From positions 62,001 to 126,000 of the forward strand of contig NZ_BONI01000011.1 of the NCBI RefSeq assembly GCF_016862635.1: DNA of 64,000 nt, written 5' to 3'. The DNA is from Catellatospora coxensis. Lineage in GTDB: Bacteria > Actinomycetota > Actinomycetes > Mycobacteriales > Micromonosporaceae. The notes under the pieces were generated by a model. The model did not search any database. It was not told the origin of the DNA and saw only the letters and a list, made by a program, of their open reading frames with translations. A program made the translations under genes and the position numbers. Shown piece by piece: positions 8,882-17,684 of the stretch. Within the stretch, counting starts at the first letter, position 1, and every line of letters starts with the position of its first letter.

Positions 8882-9142
8882 CTACTCCTCGATGAGCCCC
8901 ATGGTCTCGGGCAGTTCCGCCAGGGCTTCCCGACGCTCGGGATCGGTTTCCAGCGCGGCAACCTGCTCGATCAGCGCGATCAGCTCGGCGGACTCCTCGG
9001 CGGTGAGGTCTCCGAGCAACCCCGCCGTATCACCGAGCAGCTCGGAACCGACTTCGGACGGGATGGCGTCCTCATCCGAAAGATCGATGGAGACCAGCAG
9101 GTTCGCGAACGCGCGTACGAGCTTGTACGTCAACACGCGCAT
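8882..9142 (-). CDS. Small acidic hypothetical protein
   Basis: This 86-residue, strongly acidic, Leu/Glu-rich and probably helical protein is not recognised. It converges on the gene at 8206 with 13 bp between stop codons. The protein-like composition (many Glu, Asp, Leu and Ile, few Arg) in a GC-rich genome argues that it is coding rather than a shadow frame. No RNA or operon partner clarifies its role. Confidence 0.55.
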   Translation of the reverse strand: MRVLTYKLVRAFANLLVSIDLSDEDAIPSEVGSELLGDTAGLLGDLTAEESAELIALIEQVAALETDPERREALAELPETMGLIEE

Positions 9143-9235
9143 CCTCCCGTCATGGTGAGCCGCTCTCTGCGGCGACAGTGACGTTGTGTGGTCACGCGGC
9201 CGACGTCGTTGTCCTGCGATGGATGTGGGCGCCGC

Positions 9236-9580
9236 TCACTGCGAGACACCTCGGACCATCGTGCAGGAACCGGTGGTGACGCTGTAGCCGCTCAACCCGC
9301 GCCGGCGGGCCAGGTCGAGGATTTCGTCGAGCCGGTCGAGCATCCGTGACGGCAGGGTGAGCAGGACGTACTTCGCGTCGTCTTCCGGCGCTTCGAGAAG
9401 GTAGTACGGGGACGGCTCGACGACGTCGGCCAGGTCGGGCCAGCGTTGCAGTAGTTCGCTGCGAAAGCTGGACACGTCGGCGTGCGGATCCAGCCCCTCG
9501 GTTACCCCGTCCGCCAAACCGTCGAAGATCTCACCGGGGTCGCCCTCGCCGGCTTTCCAGAACGCGAAGTCACTACTCAC
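9236..9580 (-). CDS. Hypothetical protein
   Basis: This 114-residue soluble protein is not recognised. It opens with SSDFAFWKAGEGDPGEIFDGLADG and has an aromatic/acidic middle (SPYYLLEAPEDDAKYVLLTLP). The style is that of small proteins found near toxin/immunity or SUKH-type loci in actinobacteria, which is only an impression. It lies 31 bp downstream of the alpha/beta hydrolase gene on the same strand, so the two may be cotranscribed. Confidence 0.6.
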   Translation of the reverse strand: MSSDFAFWKAGEGDPGEIFDGLADGVTEGLDPHADVSSFRSELLQRWPDLADVVEPSPYYLLEAPEDDAKYVLLTLPSRMLDRLDEILDLARRRGLSGYSVTTGSCTMVRGVSQ

Positions 9581-9611
9581 GACGCCGAACCTACCGTCAC
9601 ACGGCTCGGTC

Positions 9612-10436
9612 CTATGACTGCAGGAACGCCAGAAGGTCGGCGTTGATCGTCTCGGCGTGGGTGGTGGGCATCCCGTGCGGGAACCCGGGGTAGGTCTTCA
9701 GAGTGCCGTTGCGCAGGAGCTGCGCCGACAGGGGGCCGGAGTCCGCGTACGGCACGATCTGGTCGTCGTCGCCGTGCATCACCAGGACCGGTACCGTGAT
9801 CTTCTTCAGATCCTCGGTGAAGTCCGTCTGGGAGAAGGCGACGATGCCGTCGTAGTGGGCTTTCGCACCGCCCATCATGCCTTGACGCCACCAGTTCTGG
9901 ATGAGCGCCTCGGAGGCCCGCACGCCCGGCCGGTTGAAGCCGTAGAACGGACCTGATGGCAGCGCTCGGTAGAACTCGGACCGGTTGGCGGCCAGTTGTG
10001 CCTGCAGATCGTCGAACACGCTCTTGGGAAGTCCGCCCGGATTGGCTGCGGTCTGCACCATCAGTGGCGGAACCGCGGCGATGATCGCAGCCTTGCTCAC
10101 CCGGCTCTCGCCGTGCCGGCCGAGGTAGTGCACGACTTCGCCGCCGCCGGTGGAATGGCCCACATGCACGGCGTCTTTAAGATCAAGATAGGCGGTCAGC
10201 GCTGCCAGGTCGTCGGCGTAGTGGTCCATGTCGTGGCCGTCGGACGTCTGTGTCGAACGTCCGTGGCCCCGCCGGTCGTGCGCGATCACCCGGTAGCCAT
10301 GGCGCAGGAAGAACAGCATCTGGGTATCCCAGTCGTCCGCGGACAGGGGCCAGCCGTGGCTGAAGACGACAGGTTGGCCCGTGCCCCAGTCCTTGTAGAA
10401 GATCTCCGTGCCGTCCGTGGTGGTGATCGTTCCCAC
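9612..10436 (-). CDS. Alpha/beta hydrolase, cofactor-free chloroperoxidase/esterase type
   Basis: This 274-residue cytoplasmic hydrolase has the full length of the non-haem chloroperoxidase/esterase family. The oxyanion region is VFSHGWPLS and the nucleophile Ser sits in VGHSTGGGE. The acid is Asp in HGDDDQIVP and the catalytic His is in [10 protein letters not shown]. Such proteins act as esterases or perhydrolases; the true substrate is not evident. There is no link to the RiPP cluster apart from proximity. The 253-bp region between its start and the permease gene at 10690 shows no gene. Confidence 0.9.
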   Translation of the reverse strand: MGTITTTDGTEIFYKDWGTGQPVVFSHGWPLSADDWDTQMLFFLRHGYRVIAHDRRGHGRSTQTSDGHDMDHYADDLAALTAYLDLKDAVHVGHSTGGGEVVHYLGRHGESRVSKAAIIAAVPPLMVQTAANPGGLPKSVFDDLQAQLAANRSEFYRALPSGPFYGFNRPGVRASEALIQNWWRQGMMGGAKAHYDGIVAFSQTDFTEDLKKITVPVLVMHGDDDQIVPYADSGPLSAQLLRNGTLKTYPGFPHGMPTTHAETINADLLAFLQS

Positions 10437-10689
10437 TGGAGCCCCCCGCAGCCGCGTGTACCCATGATTCAGTTATCGACGGTAGTCGCCGGTGCGCCTG
10501 GTAGTGGTTCGTTCGGCCAAACATGTTGACCGAACGGCAGTTTGATCGGCGGAGGTGGCACTGTGTGCCGTCAGGGTGCGGGCATGTCGACGGCCTTCAT
10601 CGGCGTCACGGAACCGCATGATCGCGGCCCCGTGACGTCCGACGAGCACCCCGTCCTCGGCCGGTCGGTGCGACGCGCCTCGGGCTGGG

Positions 10690-11522
10690 TCAGACCACGT
10701 CCCGGCGGTTGAAGGTGAACAGTGCGATGGCCAGCGACAGCACGGCGTAGCCGAGCAGCACCGCGACGGCGGCGCCCGGGCCGGTGGCCGCGGTGATGGC
10801 GAAGCCGCCGCCGGCGGACGGGTCACCGCCCTGCGCCTGCGCGATCGCGGCGGAGGCGGGGCCGAGCATGACGGCCCGGATCGGGTTCAGGTCGAGCGCA
10901 CCGAGGAGGCTGCCGAGCACGTTCTCCACCAGCAGCGTCCAGACCAGTCCGATGCCGATCGTCGCGCCGACGTTGCGCGTCACGATGCCGAGGGCGAAGC
11001 CGACGCTCGCCCAGGCGATCTCGACGAGCCACAGCGCGCCGGCGGCGGTCAGGAACTGGCCGAAGCTCGGGAAGACCAGCGGCCGCGCTTCGGCGAGCGA
11101 GACGACGGTGCTGCAGGCGGTGCCGACGACGAGGCTGATGATCGAGACGATCAGCATCACCAGCACGACGGCGGCATACCGGCCTAGCAGCAGGGCGCGC
11201 CGGTCGGCGAACCGGGCCAGGATGGTGCGCAGCGTTCCGTTGCGGTAGTCGCCGGCGGAGACCATGCCGCCGATGATCAGCATCACCGGCCCGCCCCAGA
11301 TCGGCATGGAGCCCACGATGTAGTGGTCGACGCTCGCCGGCAGCAGGCTGGCCAGCAGCGCTTCGGCCTGACCGGCGGCGAAGTCGGCGCCCATCGACAG
11401 GTAGATGACGTACGAGATGGTGTAGGCGAAGAGCAGGATCTGGGCGCTCCAGAACCCCACCAGCACCCAGACCGCGCGACGTCGCCGCAACGCGAACAGC
11501 TCAGCCGTCATGCTGTTGCCGA

Positions 11523-11526
<4 letters not shown>
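10690..11526 (-). CDS. ABC transporter permease (ABC-2 type), putative RiPP export/immunity
   Basis: This 278-residue protein has about six hydrophobic segments and no nucleotide-binding motifs. It is arranged like ABC-2 permeases of self-resistance transporters. The ATG at 11526 overlaps the TGA of the ATPase gene by four bases, so the pair is coupled. It ends with FTFNRRDVV after the last membrane segment. The gene pair diverges from the RiPP biosynthetic genes at 12729. By analogy with bacteriocin clusters it is a candidate for export of, or immunity to, the product; this is inference from position. Confidence 0.85.
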
Positions 11527-12467
<941 letters not shown>

Positions 12468-12580
12468 CAGGCGACACCTCCAACATGGCGGGAAGTTGGT
12501 CGGGAGGGCGGTTGAACTGCGGGCAAGTCTGTCACGTGATCGACGCCGTTCGCGACATCCAGCGGCGCGGCCGTCGCGCT

Positions 12581-12613
12581 AGCGATCCGTCAGCGATCGG
12601 TCAGCGCCGATCG
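12581..12613. promoter_or_regulatory. Three 11-bp tandem direct repeats, candidate SARP-binding site
   Basis: AGCGATCCGTC, AGCGATCGGTC and AGCGCCGATCG occur head to tail without a gap. They keep AGCG in the same register every 11 bp, and the first two share AGCGATC. SARP activators bind heptameric direct repeats with 11-bp periodicity (established for ActII-ORF4/AfsR-type proteins). A SARP is encoded at 25684-27606. The site lies 116 bp upstream of the gene at 12729. I could not see a convincing -10 box at the expected distance, so the assignment is tentative. Confidence 0.5.
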
Positions 12614-12728
12614 ACGGCCGCGCGAGCGGGTGCTGCCACGGTGTGCTCACCGTTGCCGCGGCGGCGGGATCGTCATCGGTCCGCAGCCGTGGCACGTCGA
12701 CCATGCAGTCCCCTGAGGAGGTCGGCCA

Positions 12729-14906
12729 GTGAGCCAGGTAACCACCGCCGCGCAGACCGTGCCCGGCGAGCAGCCGGCGGCGGAACTCGGCGGCATCGCC
12801 GACGTCCGGCCGCGGCTGCGCCACGACGTCGTGTTCGCCGACACCGGGTTCGGCGCGTTCGTGCGCAACACCGACACCGGGTTTCTGATCCGGGGCAAGT
12901 CGGCCTACCGGTGGCTCGCCACGCTGGTGCCGTACTTCGACGGTCAGGCCACCGTCGCGGAGCTGTGCGAGGGGCTGAACACCGATCAGCAGACGGTGAT
13001 CGCGTCGATGATGCAGACGCTGCTGGAGCGGGGTTTCGTCCGCGACAGCGTCCCGGAGCCGGCGGTCGACCTGCCGGCTGAGGTGATCGAGCGGTTCCGC
13101 AGCCAGATCGACTTCATCGCCCACTTCGCCGACGACGCGGTGACGCGGTTCGCCCGCTACCGCCGGGCCGCGGTGCTGATCGTCGGGGACGGCGACACGT
13201 CCCGGGCCATCGCCGCCGGGCTGCTGCGCAACGGCAGCCAGACGGTGGAGATCCGGCGGCCCGGGCCGTCGACGCCGGCCGTTGCGGTGGACACCCCGGA
13301 CGGCCAGGTCCTGTATTCGACCGGTCCGATCGCGGGCGGTCGCCACGACATGGTGGTGATCTGCGCCGACGAGGTCGGGCCCGCGACGGTCTGGCGGGCG
13401 TGCGCGAATCTGGCGCCGGACGGCCCGGCGGTGCTGCCGGTGCTGACGCTCGGCCGGCAGGCGATGCTCGGCCCGGTCACCCGGCACGGCGCGTCGCCCT
13501 GCTGGGGCTGCCTGCTGCTGCGGTTGCAGGCCAACGCCGAAGCAGGCGATCTGGCCCGGATGTGGCAGGCCATCGCGACCGCGCCCGGTGACGGCGACGG
13601 TCACCGATCGGGTCAGCGGCTGCCGAGCGCCTCGGTGGCGCAGATCGTCGGCAGCGCGGCGGCGTTCGACGTGTTCCGGCTGCTGACCGAGGCCCTGATC
13701 GGCGAGAGCGCCGGAGCGGTGCTGGTCCAGGATGTCGACACGCTGGAGTCCACGCGGGAGCGGCTGCTGCCGCATCCGGAGTGCGGCTGGTGCCACGGCG
13801 ACGGGCCGCCTGCTGCCGCCGGGCCGGCGCCGGAGGACCTGGTGGAGCGGGCCGACGGCGGGCCGATGTCCGAGGAGGAGATCCACGAACGTCAGCTGAC
13901 CCTGGTCCGCAAGCATGTCGGGATCGTCACCGCGTTCACCGATCACGGGCTCACGCAGTCGCCGCTGAAGGTGGCCCGCTGCCGGCTGGGGGGTGAGAAC
14001 GCGGCGCTGGAGTCCCGGGAGCTTACCGCGTTCGGCCTGGACACGCTGCTCGGGGCTCGGCAGGCGGTGCTGCAGCTGGCGGCGTCGACGTACGTGGACC
14101 GGCTGGCCGACCTGCGCGCTGCCGTGCCGGGCGACCGGCTTCCCGCGGAGCTGCGGCCGGACCCGTCGCGGCTGCGGATCGCGTCGGGTGTGGCGCTGCC
14201 CGCCGACCAGGCCGGCCCGCACCTGCCGGCGACCGACTTGCGCACCGGCGACCCGTACTGGCTGCCGGCGGCGGCCGTCTACCCGGCCGGGCCGCTCAAC
14301 GCCGCCGCCGCCTTCGAGCCGACCGGCGCCGGCAGCGGTGCCGGCTTGAGCGTCGAGCAGGCCACCGAGCGGGGGCTGCTGTCCGCGCTGGCCTACGAAG
14401 GGCTGCGGCTGGCGGCGTCCGGTGCGCCGGTGGCCGCGGTCGACCCGGCCGAGGTGAACGCCGACGAGCAGCTGTCCTTCCTGGCGACGACGGGCGGCCG
14501 GCTGGGCGTCACGGTGACGCTGTTCCGGCTGCCGGGGGCCGCCCCGGCGCATGCCGTGCTGGCCGCGGCGACAGGTGGCGCGCGTAGGCGCTGGTCGGTC
14601 GCGGCTTGCCTTGATCCCCGCGACGCCGCGGTCACCGCGCTGCGGGACGCGGTCGGGCAGGCGCAGCTCGACGCCGAGGGCATCGGCTTCGACCTGGGCC
14701 CCGACCTGCTGGCCGACTTCGACCCGGCCGCGCTGAAGGTGGATGGCGCGCAGCCGCCGCCGCCCGCTGTCGCGTCCGTCGAGGACCTGCTCGCCGCGCT
14801 GGCCGCCGGTGGCCGGCAGGCGCTGCGGGTGCTGACCACCACGCCCGACCTGGACCTGGTCGAGGTCGTGCACACGGTACGCGTGCTGCTGGTCGACGCC
14901 CGGTAG
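12729..14906 (+). CDS. TOMM leader-binding Ocin-ThiF protein fused to a degenerate YcaO-like domain
   Basis: This 725-residue protein is predicted to bind the precursor leader and activate the YcaO cyclodehydratase. Residues about 35-105 form a PqqD-like RiPP recognition element (TGFLIRGKSAYRWLATLVPY to LLERGFVRD). A ThiF/E1-like cyclodehydratase domain runs to about 360, with a four-cysteine zinc site Cys258/Cys261 and Cys352/Cys355. The C-terminal half keeps the layout of a YcaO domain (VTAFTDHGLTQSPLKVARCRLGG split over two blocks, then EQATERGLLSALAYEGLRLA). It lacks the acidic ATP/Mg-binding residues, so it is probably structural. The GTG start has GAGGAGGTC five bases upstream. A strong hairpin separates it from the precursor genes. 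Confidence 0.87.
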   Translation: MSQVTTAAQTVPGEQPAAELGGIADVRPRLRHDVVFADTGFGAFVRNTDTGFLIRGKSAYRWLATLVPYFDGQATVAELCEGLNTDQQTVIASMMQTLLERGFVRDSVPEPAVDLPAEVIERFRSQIDFIAHFADDAVTRFARYRRAAVLIVGDGDTSRAIAAGLLRNGSQTVEIRRPGPSTPAVAVDTPDGQVLYSTGPIAGGRHDMVVICADEVGPATVWRACANLAPDGPAVLPVLTLGRQAMLGPVTRHGASPCWGCLLLRLQANAEAGDLARMWQAIATAPGDGDGHRSGQRLPSASVAQIVGSAAAFDVFRLLTEALIGESAGAVLVQDVDTLESTRERLLPHPECGWCHGDGPPAAAGPAPEDLVERADGGPMSEEEIHERQLTLVRKHVGIVTAFTDHGLTQSPLKVARCRLGGENAALESRELTAFGLDTLLGARQAVLQLAASTYVDRLADLRAAVPGDRLPAELRPDPSRLRIASGVALPADQAGPHLPATDLRTGDPYWLPAAAVYPAGPLNAAAAFEPTGAGSGAGLSVEQATERGLLSALAYEGLRLAASGAPVAAVDPAEVNADEQLSFLATTGGRLGVTVTLFRLPGAAPAHAVLAAATGGARRRWSVAACLDPRDAAVTALRDAVGQAQLDAEGIGFDLGPDLLADFDPAALKVDGAQPPPPAVASVEDLLAALAAGGRQALRVLTTTPDLDLVEVVHTVRVLLVDAR

Positions 14907-14914
14907 CGCGCAGA

Positions 14915-14944
14915 GCCGCGCGGCAGCGGTCGCCGCCGCGCGGC
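14915..14944 (+). terminator. Hairpin between the leader-binding gene and the precursor genes
   Basis: Two copies of the self-complementary GCCGCGCGGC (14915-14924 and 14935-14944) form a 10-bp stem with a 10-nt loop, starting eight bases after the stop at 14906. It could end or attenuate transcription from 12729, or protect the precursor mRNA after processing. Confidence 0.55.
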
Positions 14945-15025
14945 ACCCACGTTCACCCGGCGCGGTCGGGCCGGCAGTCCCGCACAGGGCACACGGATGA
15001 GCACCCCGAAAGGAGGTGAACACAC

Positions 15026-15229
15026 ATGTCGAAGGTGGGAATGCTCTCGGACGAGCTGGCACAGCTCGAGACCGACACGTTCGAGATCCTCGATGTCGCC
15101 GACATCGCGGAGGACTCGATGGCCTGGTCGAGCTGCAGCACGTCCAGCTGCTGCAGCACCAGCAGCTCGAGCTGCTCCAGCTGCTGCAGCACCAGCTGCA
15201 GCTGCGGCAGCACCAGCAGCTGCGCATGA
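15026..15229 (+). CDS. RiPP precursor peptide 1 (TOMM/thiopeptide-type leader, Ser/Thr/Cys core)
   Basis: This 67-residue precursor has a leader of about residues 1-33 that is acidic and carries ELAQLETDTFEILDVADI. The leader matches the thiazolylpeptide-type pattern (Leu/Glu-rich with TFEI-D). The core, about residues 34-67, starts at Trp34. It contains 18 Ser, 4 Thr and 9 Cys among 34 residues; the rest are one Trp, one Gly and the C-terminal Ala. The ribosome binding site AAAGGAGGTGA is near-perfect and sits six bases before the ATG, as expected for a highly made peptide. The leader/core boundary after SMA is inferred by comparison with precursor 2. The Cys residues should become thiazoles and part of the Ser/Thr dehydroalanine/dehydrobutyrine or oxazole. 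Confidence 0.92.
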   Translation: MSKVGMLSDELAQLETDTFEILDVADIAEDSMAWSSCSTSSCCSTSSSSCSSCCSTSCSCGSTSSCA

Positions 15230-15274
15230 CCGGCGGCTCACGCGCACATCGAGACACCGGGGAGGAGGAACACA

Positions 15275-15481
15275 GTGAAGCACCTGATGCTCAAGGACGA
15301 GCTGGGACAGCTGGAGACGGAGACGTTCGAGATCCACGACATCGCCGAGATCGGCGAGGACCTCGGCGCCACCAGCACCACCAGCTGCGCGTGCAGCACC
15401 ACGAGCACCTGTAGCTGCAGCACGTCGAGCTGCTGCGGCTGCACCAGCAGCAGTTGCAGCAGCACCAGCAGCTGCGCCTGA
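15275..15481 (+). CDS. RiPP precursor peptide 2 (paralogue of precursor 1)
   Basis: This 68-residue precursor has a GTG start at 15275 preceded by GGGGAGGAGG. The leader (about 1-32) carries ELGQLETETFEIHDIAEI and aligns without gaps to precursor 1. The core (about 33-68) has 15 Ser, 9 Thr and 9 Cys among 36 residues, plus two Ala and one Gly. It shares the ending STSSCA with precursor 1 and has the same Cys count, but it is richer in Thr and lacks Trp. The paired genes suggest two related products, or a two-peptide product. After the stop, a shifted frame continues with core-like codons (see findings). Confidence 0.92.
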   Translation: MKHLMLKDELGQLETETFEIHDIAEIGEDLGATSTTSCACSTTSTCSCSTSSCCGCTSSSCSSTSSCA

Positions 15482-15640
15482 CCTGCAGTACCGGCTGCGC
15501 CGGCACCAGCAGCTGCGCCACAGCACCACGTCTCACCGGGGATGACCTGAGCACGGCCGTCGACCCCACCCCTTAATGCGCCACCCATCCATCCGTGTGC
15601 CTTGTGCCGGGCTGCCGATCCGACCCCGCAGCCTGCGGCG

Positions 15641-15669
15641 GGCGGAAGGAGCACGCAGCTCCTTCCGCC
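15641..15669 (+). terminator. Attenuator-like hairpin between precursors and modification genes
   Basis: GGCGGAAGGAGC (15641-15652) and GCTCCTTCCGCC (15658-15669) form a perfect 12-bp stem with a 5-nt loop, about 30 bp before the YcaO start. Such structures in RiPP operons let precursors be made in excess over enzymes through partial read-through (known for lantibiotic operons); that use here is inferred. Confidence 0.7.
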
Positions 15670-15700
15670 TCCTGCTCCATCCGACCGAAAGCGAGAGATC

Positions 15701-17662
15701 ATGACAGCCGAGGTGCTCAACGCGCCACCGACACCGGCGTCCCCGATGGAACACAGCCGCATCCGGGTCGCCGATCACCTCGCCGGGCTGCCCCTGCGGT
15801 CGGCCGACGGCCGGCCGGTCAGCACGTACACCGCGACGCTGGGCGAGACCGACCTGATGGGCGCCGCCCCGGATCTGGGCGGGCTGACCGGCCCGGTGCT
15901 GCCGGTGTACGTCTACCAGCGGGCCGTCGTCGTCGGGCCGCTGAACGAGTTGCCCGCTCCGGCGCAGCCGTGCCTGGTCTGCCTGGCCCGGCGCTGGCAG
16001 AGCCTGCGTTCGGAGGAGGAGCGCGACGTGCTCGAACACGGCGGCCGGATGCAGGGCGTGGCGCCGTCGCCGTTCCTGACCGACCTCGCGCTGCGTGCCG
16101 TCGGCGACCTGGCGGGCTGGCTGGCCCAGGCCGATCCGGGCAGCGTGCGCGACGACAACGGCTACCCCTTCGTGTACGAGATCCGCCTGGACACGCTGCA
16201 GGTGACCCGGCACCCGCTGGTGGCGGAGCCGGGCTGCCCGCTGTGCGGTGACGACGTCGTCGACAGCGCCGAGGCGGCCGTCATCGAACTGCAGTCCCGG
16301 CCGAAGGCGCATCCCGACGACTTCCGGCTGCGGTCGGTGCACGACTACGGGCTGTCGGTGGAGGCCTTCGCCAACCCGGTGTGCGGGATGCTCGGCACCG
16401 CGGCGATGCCCGCCTACGACAGCACCACCACCGCGCCGGTCACCGGCTACACCCGGGTGCGCGGCATGTGGAGCCTCAACGAGTTCTTCTGGAGCGGGCA
16501 CGCCGACACCTACGACGACAGCGCGCTGCTCGGCGTGCTCGAAGGGCTGGAGCGGTACGCCGGCCTGTCGCCGCGCGGCAAGGGCGAGCCGCTGCTGAGC
16601 TCCCTGCGCGAGCTCGGCGACACCCCGGCGCTGGATCCGCGCGACTGCGGTGTCTACATCGACGAGTACTACCAGAACACCTCGCCGCACTACCACCAGT
16701 TCACCGACGACCTGAAGGTGCCGTGGGTCTGGGGGTACTCGCTGCGGGACAAGCGCTCGATCCTGGTCCCCGAGCGGCTGGTCTACTACATGGGCCGCCA
16801 CCCCGGCACCAACTTCGTCCAGGAGTGCTCCAACGGCTGTGCGACCGGCAGTTGCCTGGAAGAGGCGATCTTCTACGGCATGCTGGAGCTGATCGAGCGG
16901 GACGCGTTCCTGCTGGCCTGGTACGGCAAGGCGCGGCTGCCCGAGATCGACCCGGGCAGCTGCCGCAGCGTCGGCACCCGGCAGATGATCGACCGGATGC
17001 GGCTGGTCGGCTACGACGTGCGGCTCTTCGACACCCGGATCGACCTGCAGATGCCGGTGGTGACCGGAGTCGCGGTACGCCGCGACGGCGGCCTCGGCCG
17101 GCTGTGTTTCGCGGCCGGGTCCAGCCCCGACCCGGAGGACGCCGTCCGGGCGGCGCTGTGCGAGATCGCCTCGTACGTGCCGAACTTCGACCACCGGGTC
17201 GAAGACGCGCTCGAGGACACCCGGGCCAGCGTCACCGACTACCGCAAGATCACCGAGTTGAAGCACCACGCGCTGCTGTTCGGGCTGCCGGAGATGGCCC
17301 ACCACGCCGACTTCCTGCTCGCCGACCCGCAGCCCAAGCCGATCGGCGAGATCTACGCCGGCTGGGAACGCGACCGGCCGCGCAACGCCGACCTGCGCGA
17401 CGACGTCCGGTACGGCGTCGACCTGCTGGCCGCGGCCGGCCACGACGTGATCGTCGTGGACCAGACGTCGCCGGAGCAGCGGCAGCTGGGGCTGCGTACC
17501 GCGTGCGTGATCGTGCCCGGTCTTATCCCGATCGACTTCGGCTGGCAGCGCCAGCGGGTGCTGCACATGCCCCGGCTGCGCACCGCGTTCCGGCGGGCCG
17601 GGTGGCGCGACACCGACCTGGCCATCAGCGAGATCAATTTCGTCCCGCACCCGTTCCCGTGA
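15701..17662 (+). CDS. YcaO cyclodehydratase (azoline-forming)
   Basis: This 653-residue enzyme converts Cys (and often Ser/Thr) side chains to thiazolines/oxazolines using ATP. The N-terminal ~200 residues form a TOMM-type partner domain with its own four-cysteine site (Cys91/Cys94, Cys179/Cys182). The YcaO domain begins near residue 240 and has the ATP/Mg blocks GVLEGLERYAG and GSCLEEAIFYGMLELIERDA. The C-terminus ends PHPFP, the proline-rich tail characteristic of azoline-forming YcaO proteins. The ATG at 15701 was preferred over an upstream in-frame ATG at 15602 because the latter would run through the attenuator hairpin. It needs the leader-binding partner at 12729. Confidence 0.93.
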   Translation: MTAEVLNAPPTPASPMEHSRIRVADHLAGLPLRSADGRPVSTYTATLGETDLMGAAPDLGGLTGPVLPVYVYQRAVVVGPLNELPAPAQPCLVCLARRWQSLRSEEERDVLEHGGRMQGVAPSPFLTDLALRAVGDLAGWLAQADPGSVRDDNGYPFVYEIRLDTLQVTRHPLVAEPGCPLCGDDVVDSAEAAVIELQSRPKAHPDDFRLRSVHDYGLSVEAFANPVCGMLGTAAMPAYDSTTTAPVTGYTRVRGMWSLNEFFWSGHADTYDDSALLGVLEGLERYAGLSPRGKGEPLLSSLRELGDTPALDPRDCGVYIDEYYQNTSPHYHQFTDDLKVPWVWGYSLRDKRSILVPERLVYYMGRHPGTNFVQECSNGCATGSCLEEAIFYGMLELIERDAFLLAWYGKARLPEIDPGSCRSVGTRQMIDRMRLVGYDVRLFDTRIDLQMPVVTGVAVRRDGGLGRLCFAAGSSPDPEDAVRAALCEIASYVPNFDHRVEDALEDTRASVTDYRKITELKHHALLFGLPEMAHHADFLLADPQPKPIGEIYAGWERDRPRNADLRDDVRYGVDLLAAAGHDVIVVDQTSPEQRQLGLRTACVIVPGLIPIDFGWQRQRVLHMPRLRTAFRRAGWRDTDLAISEINFVPHPFP

Positions 17663-17684
17663 CCTGCCAGCAGGAGGCGAGCCG

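Noticed and set aside
14997-15278. Overlapping Ala/Arg-rich frames through the precursor region on both strands
   Set aside because: They are shadow frames with low-complexity Ala/Pro/Arg text and no own ribosome binding sites, whereas the precursor frames have strong ones and share a conserved leader.
15120-15480. CAG/AGC-rich repeats that look like a tandem DNA repeat or CRISPR-like array
   Set aside because: The repetition is explained by Ser/Thr/Cys codons (AGC, TGC, ACC) of the two precursor cores; there are no regular repeat-spacer units.
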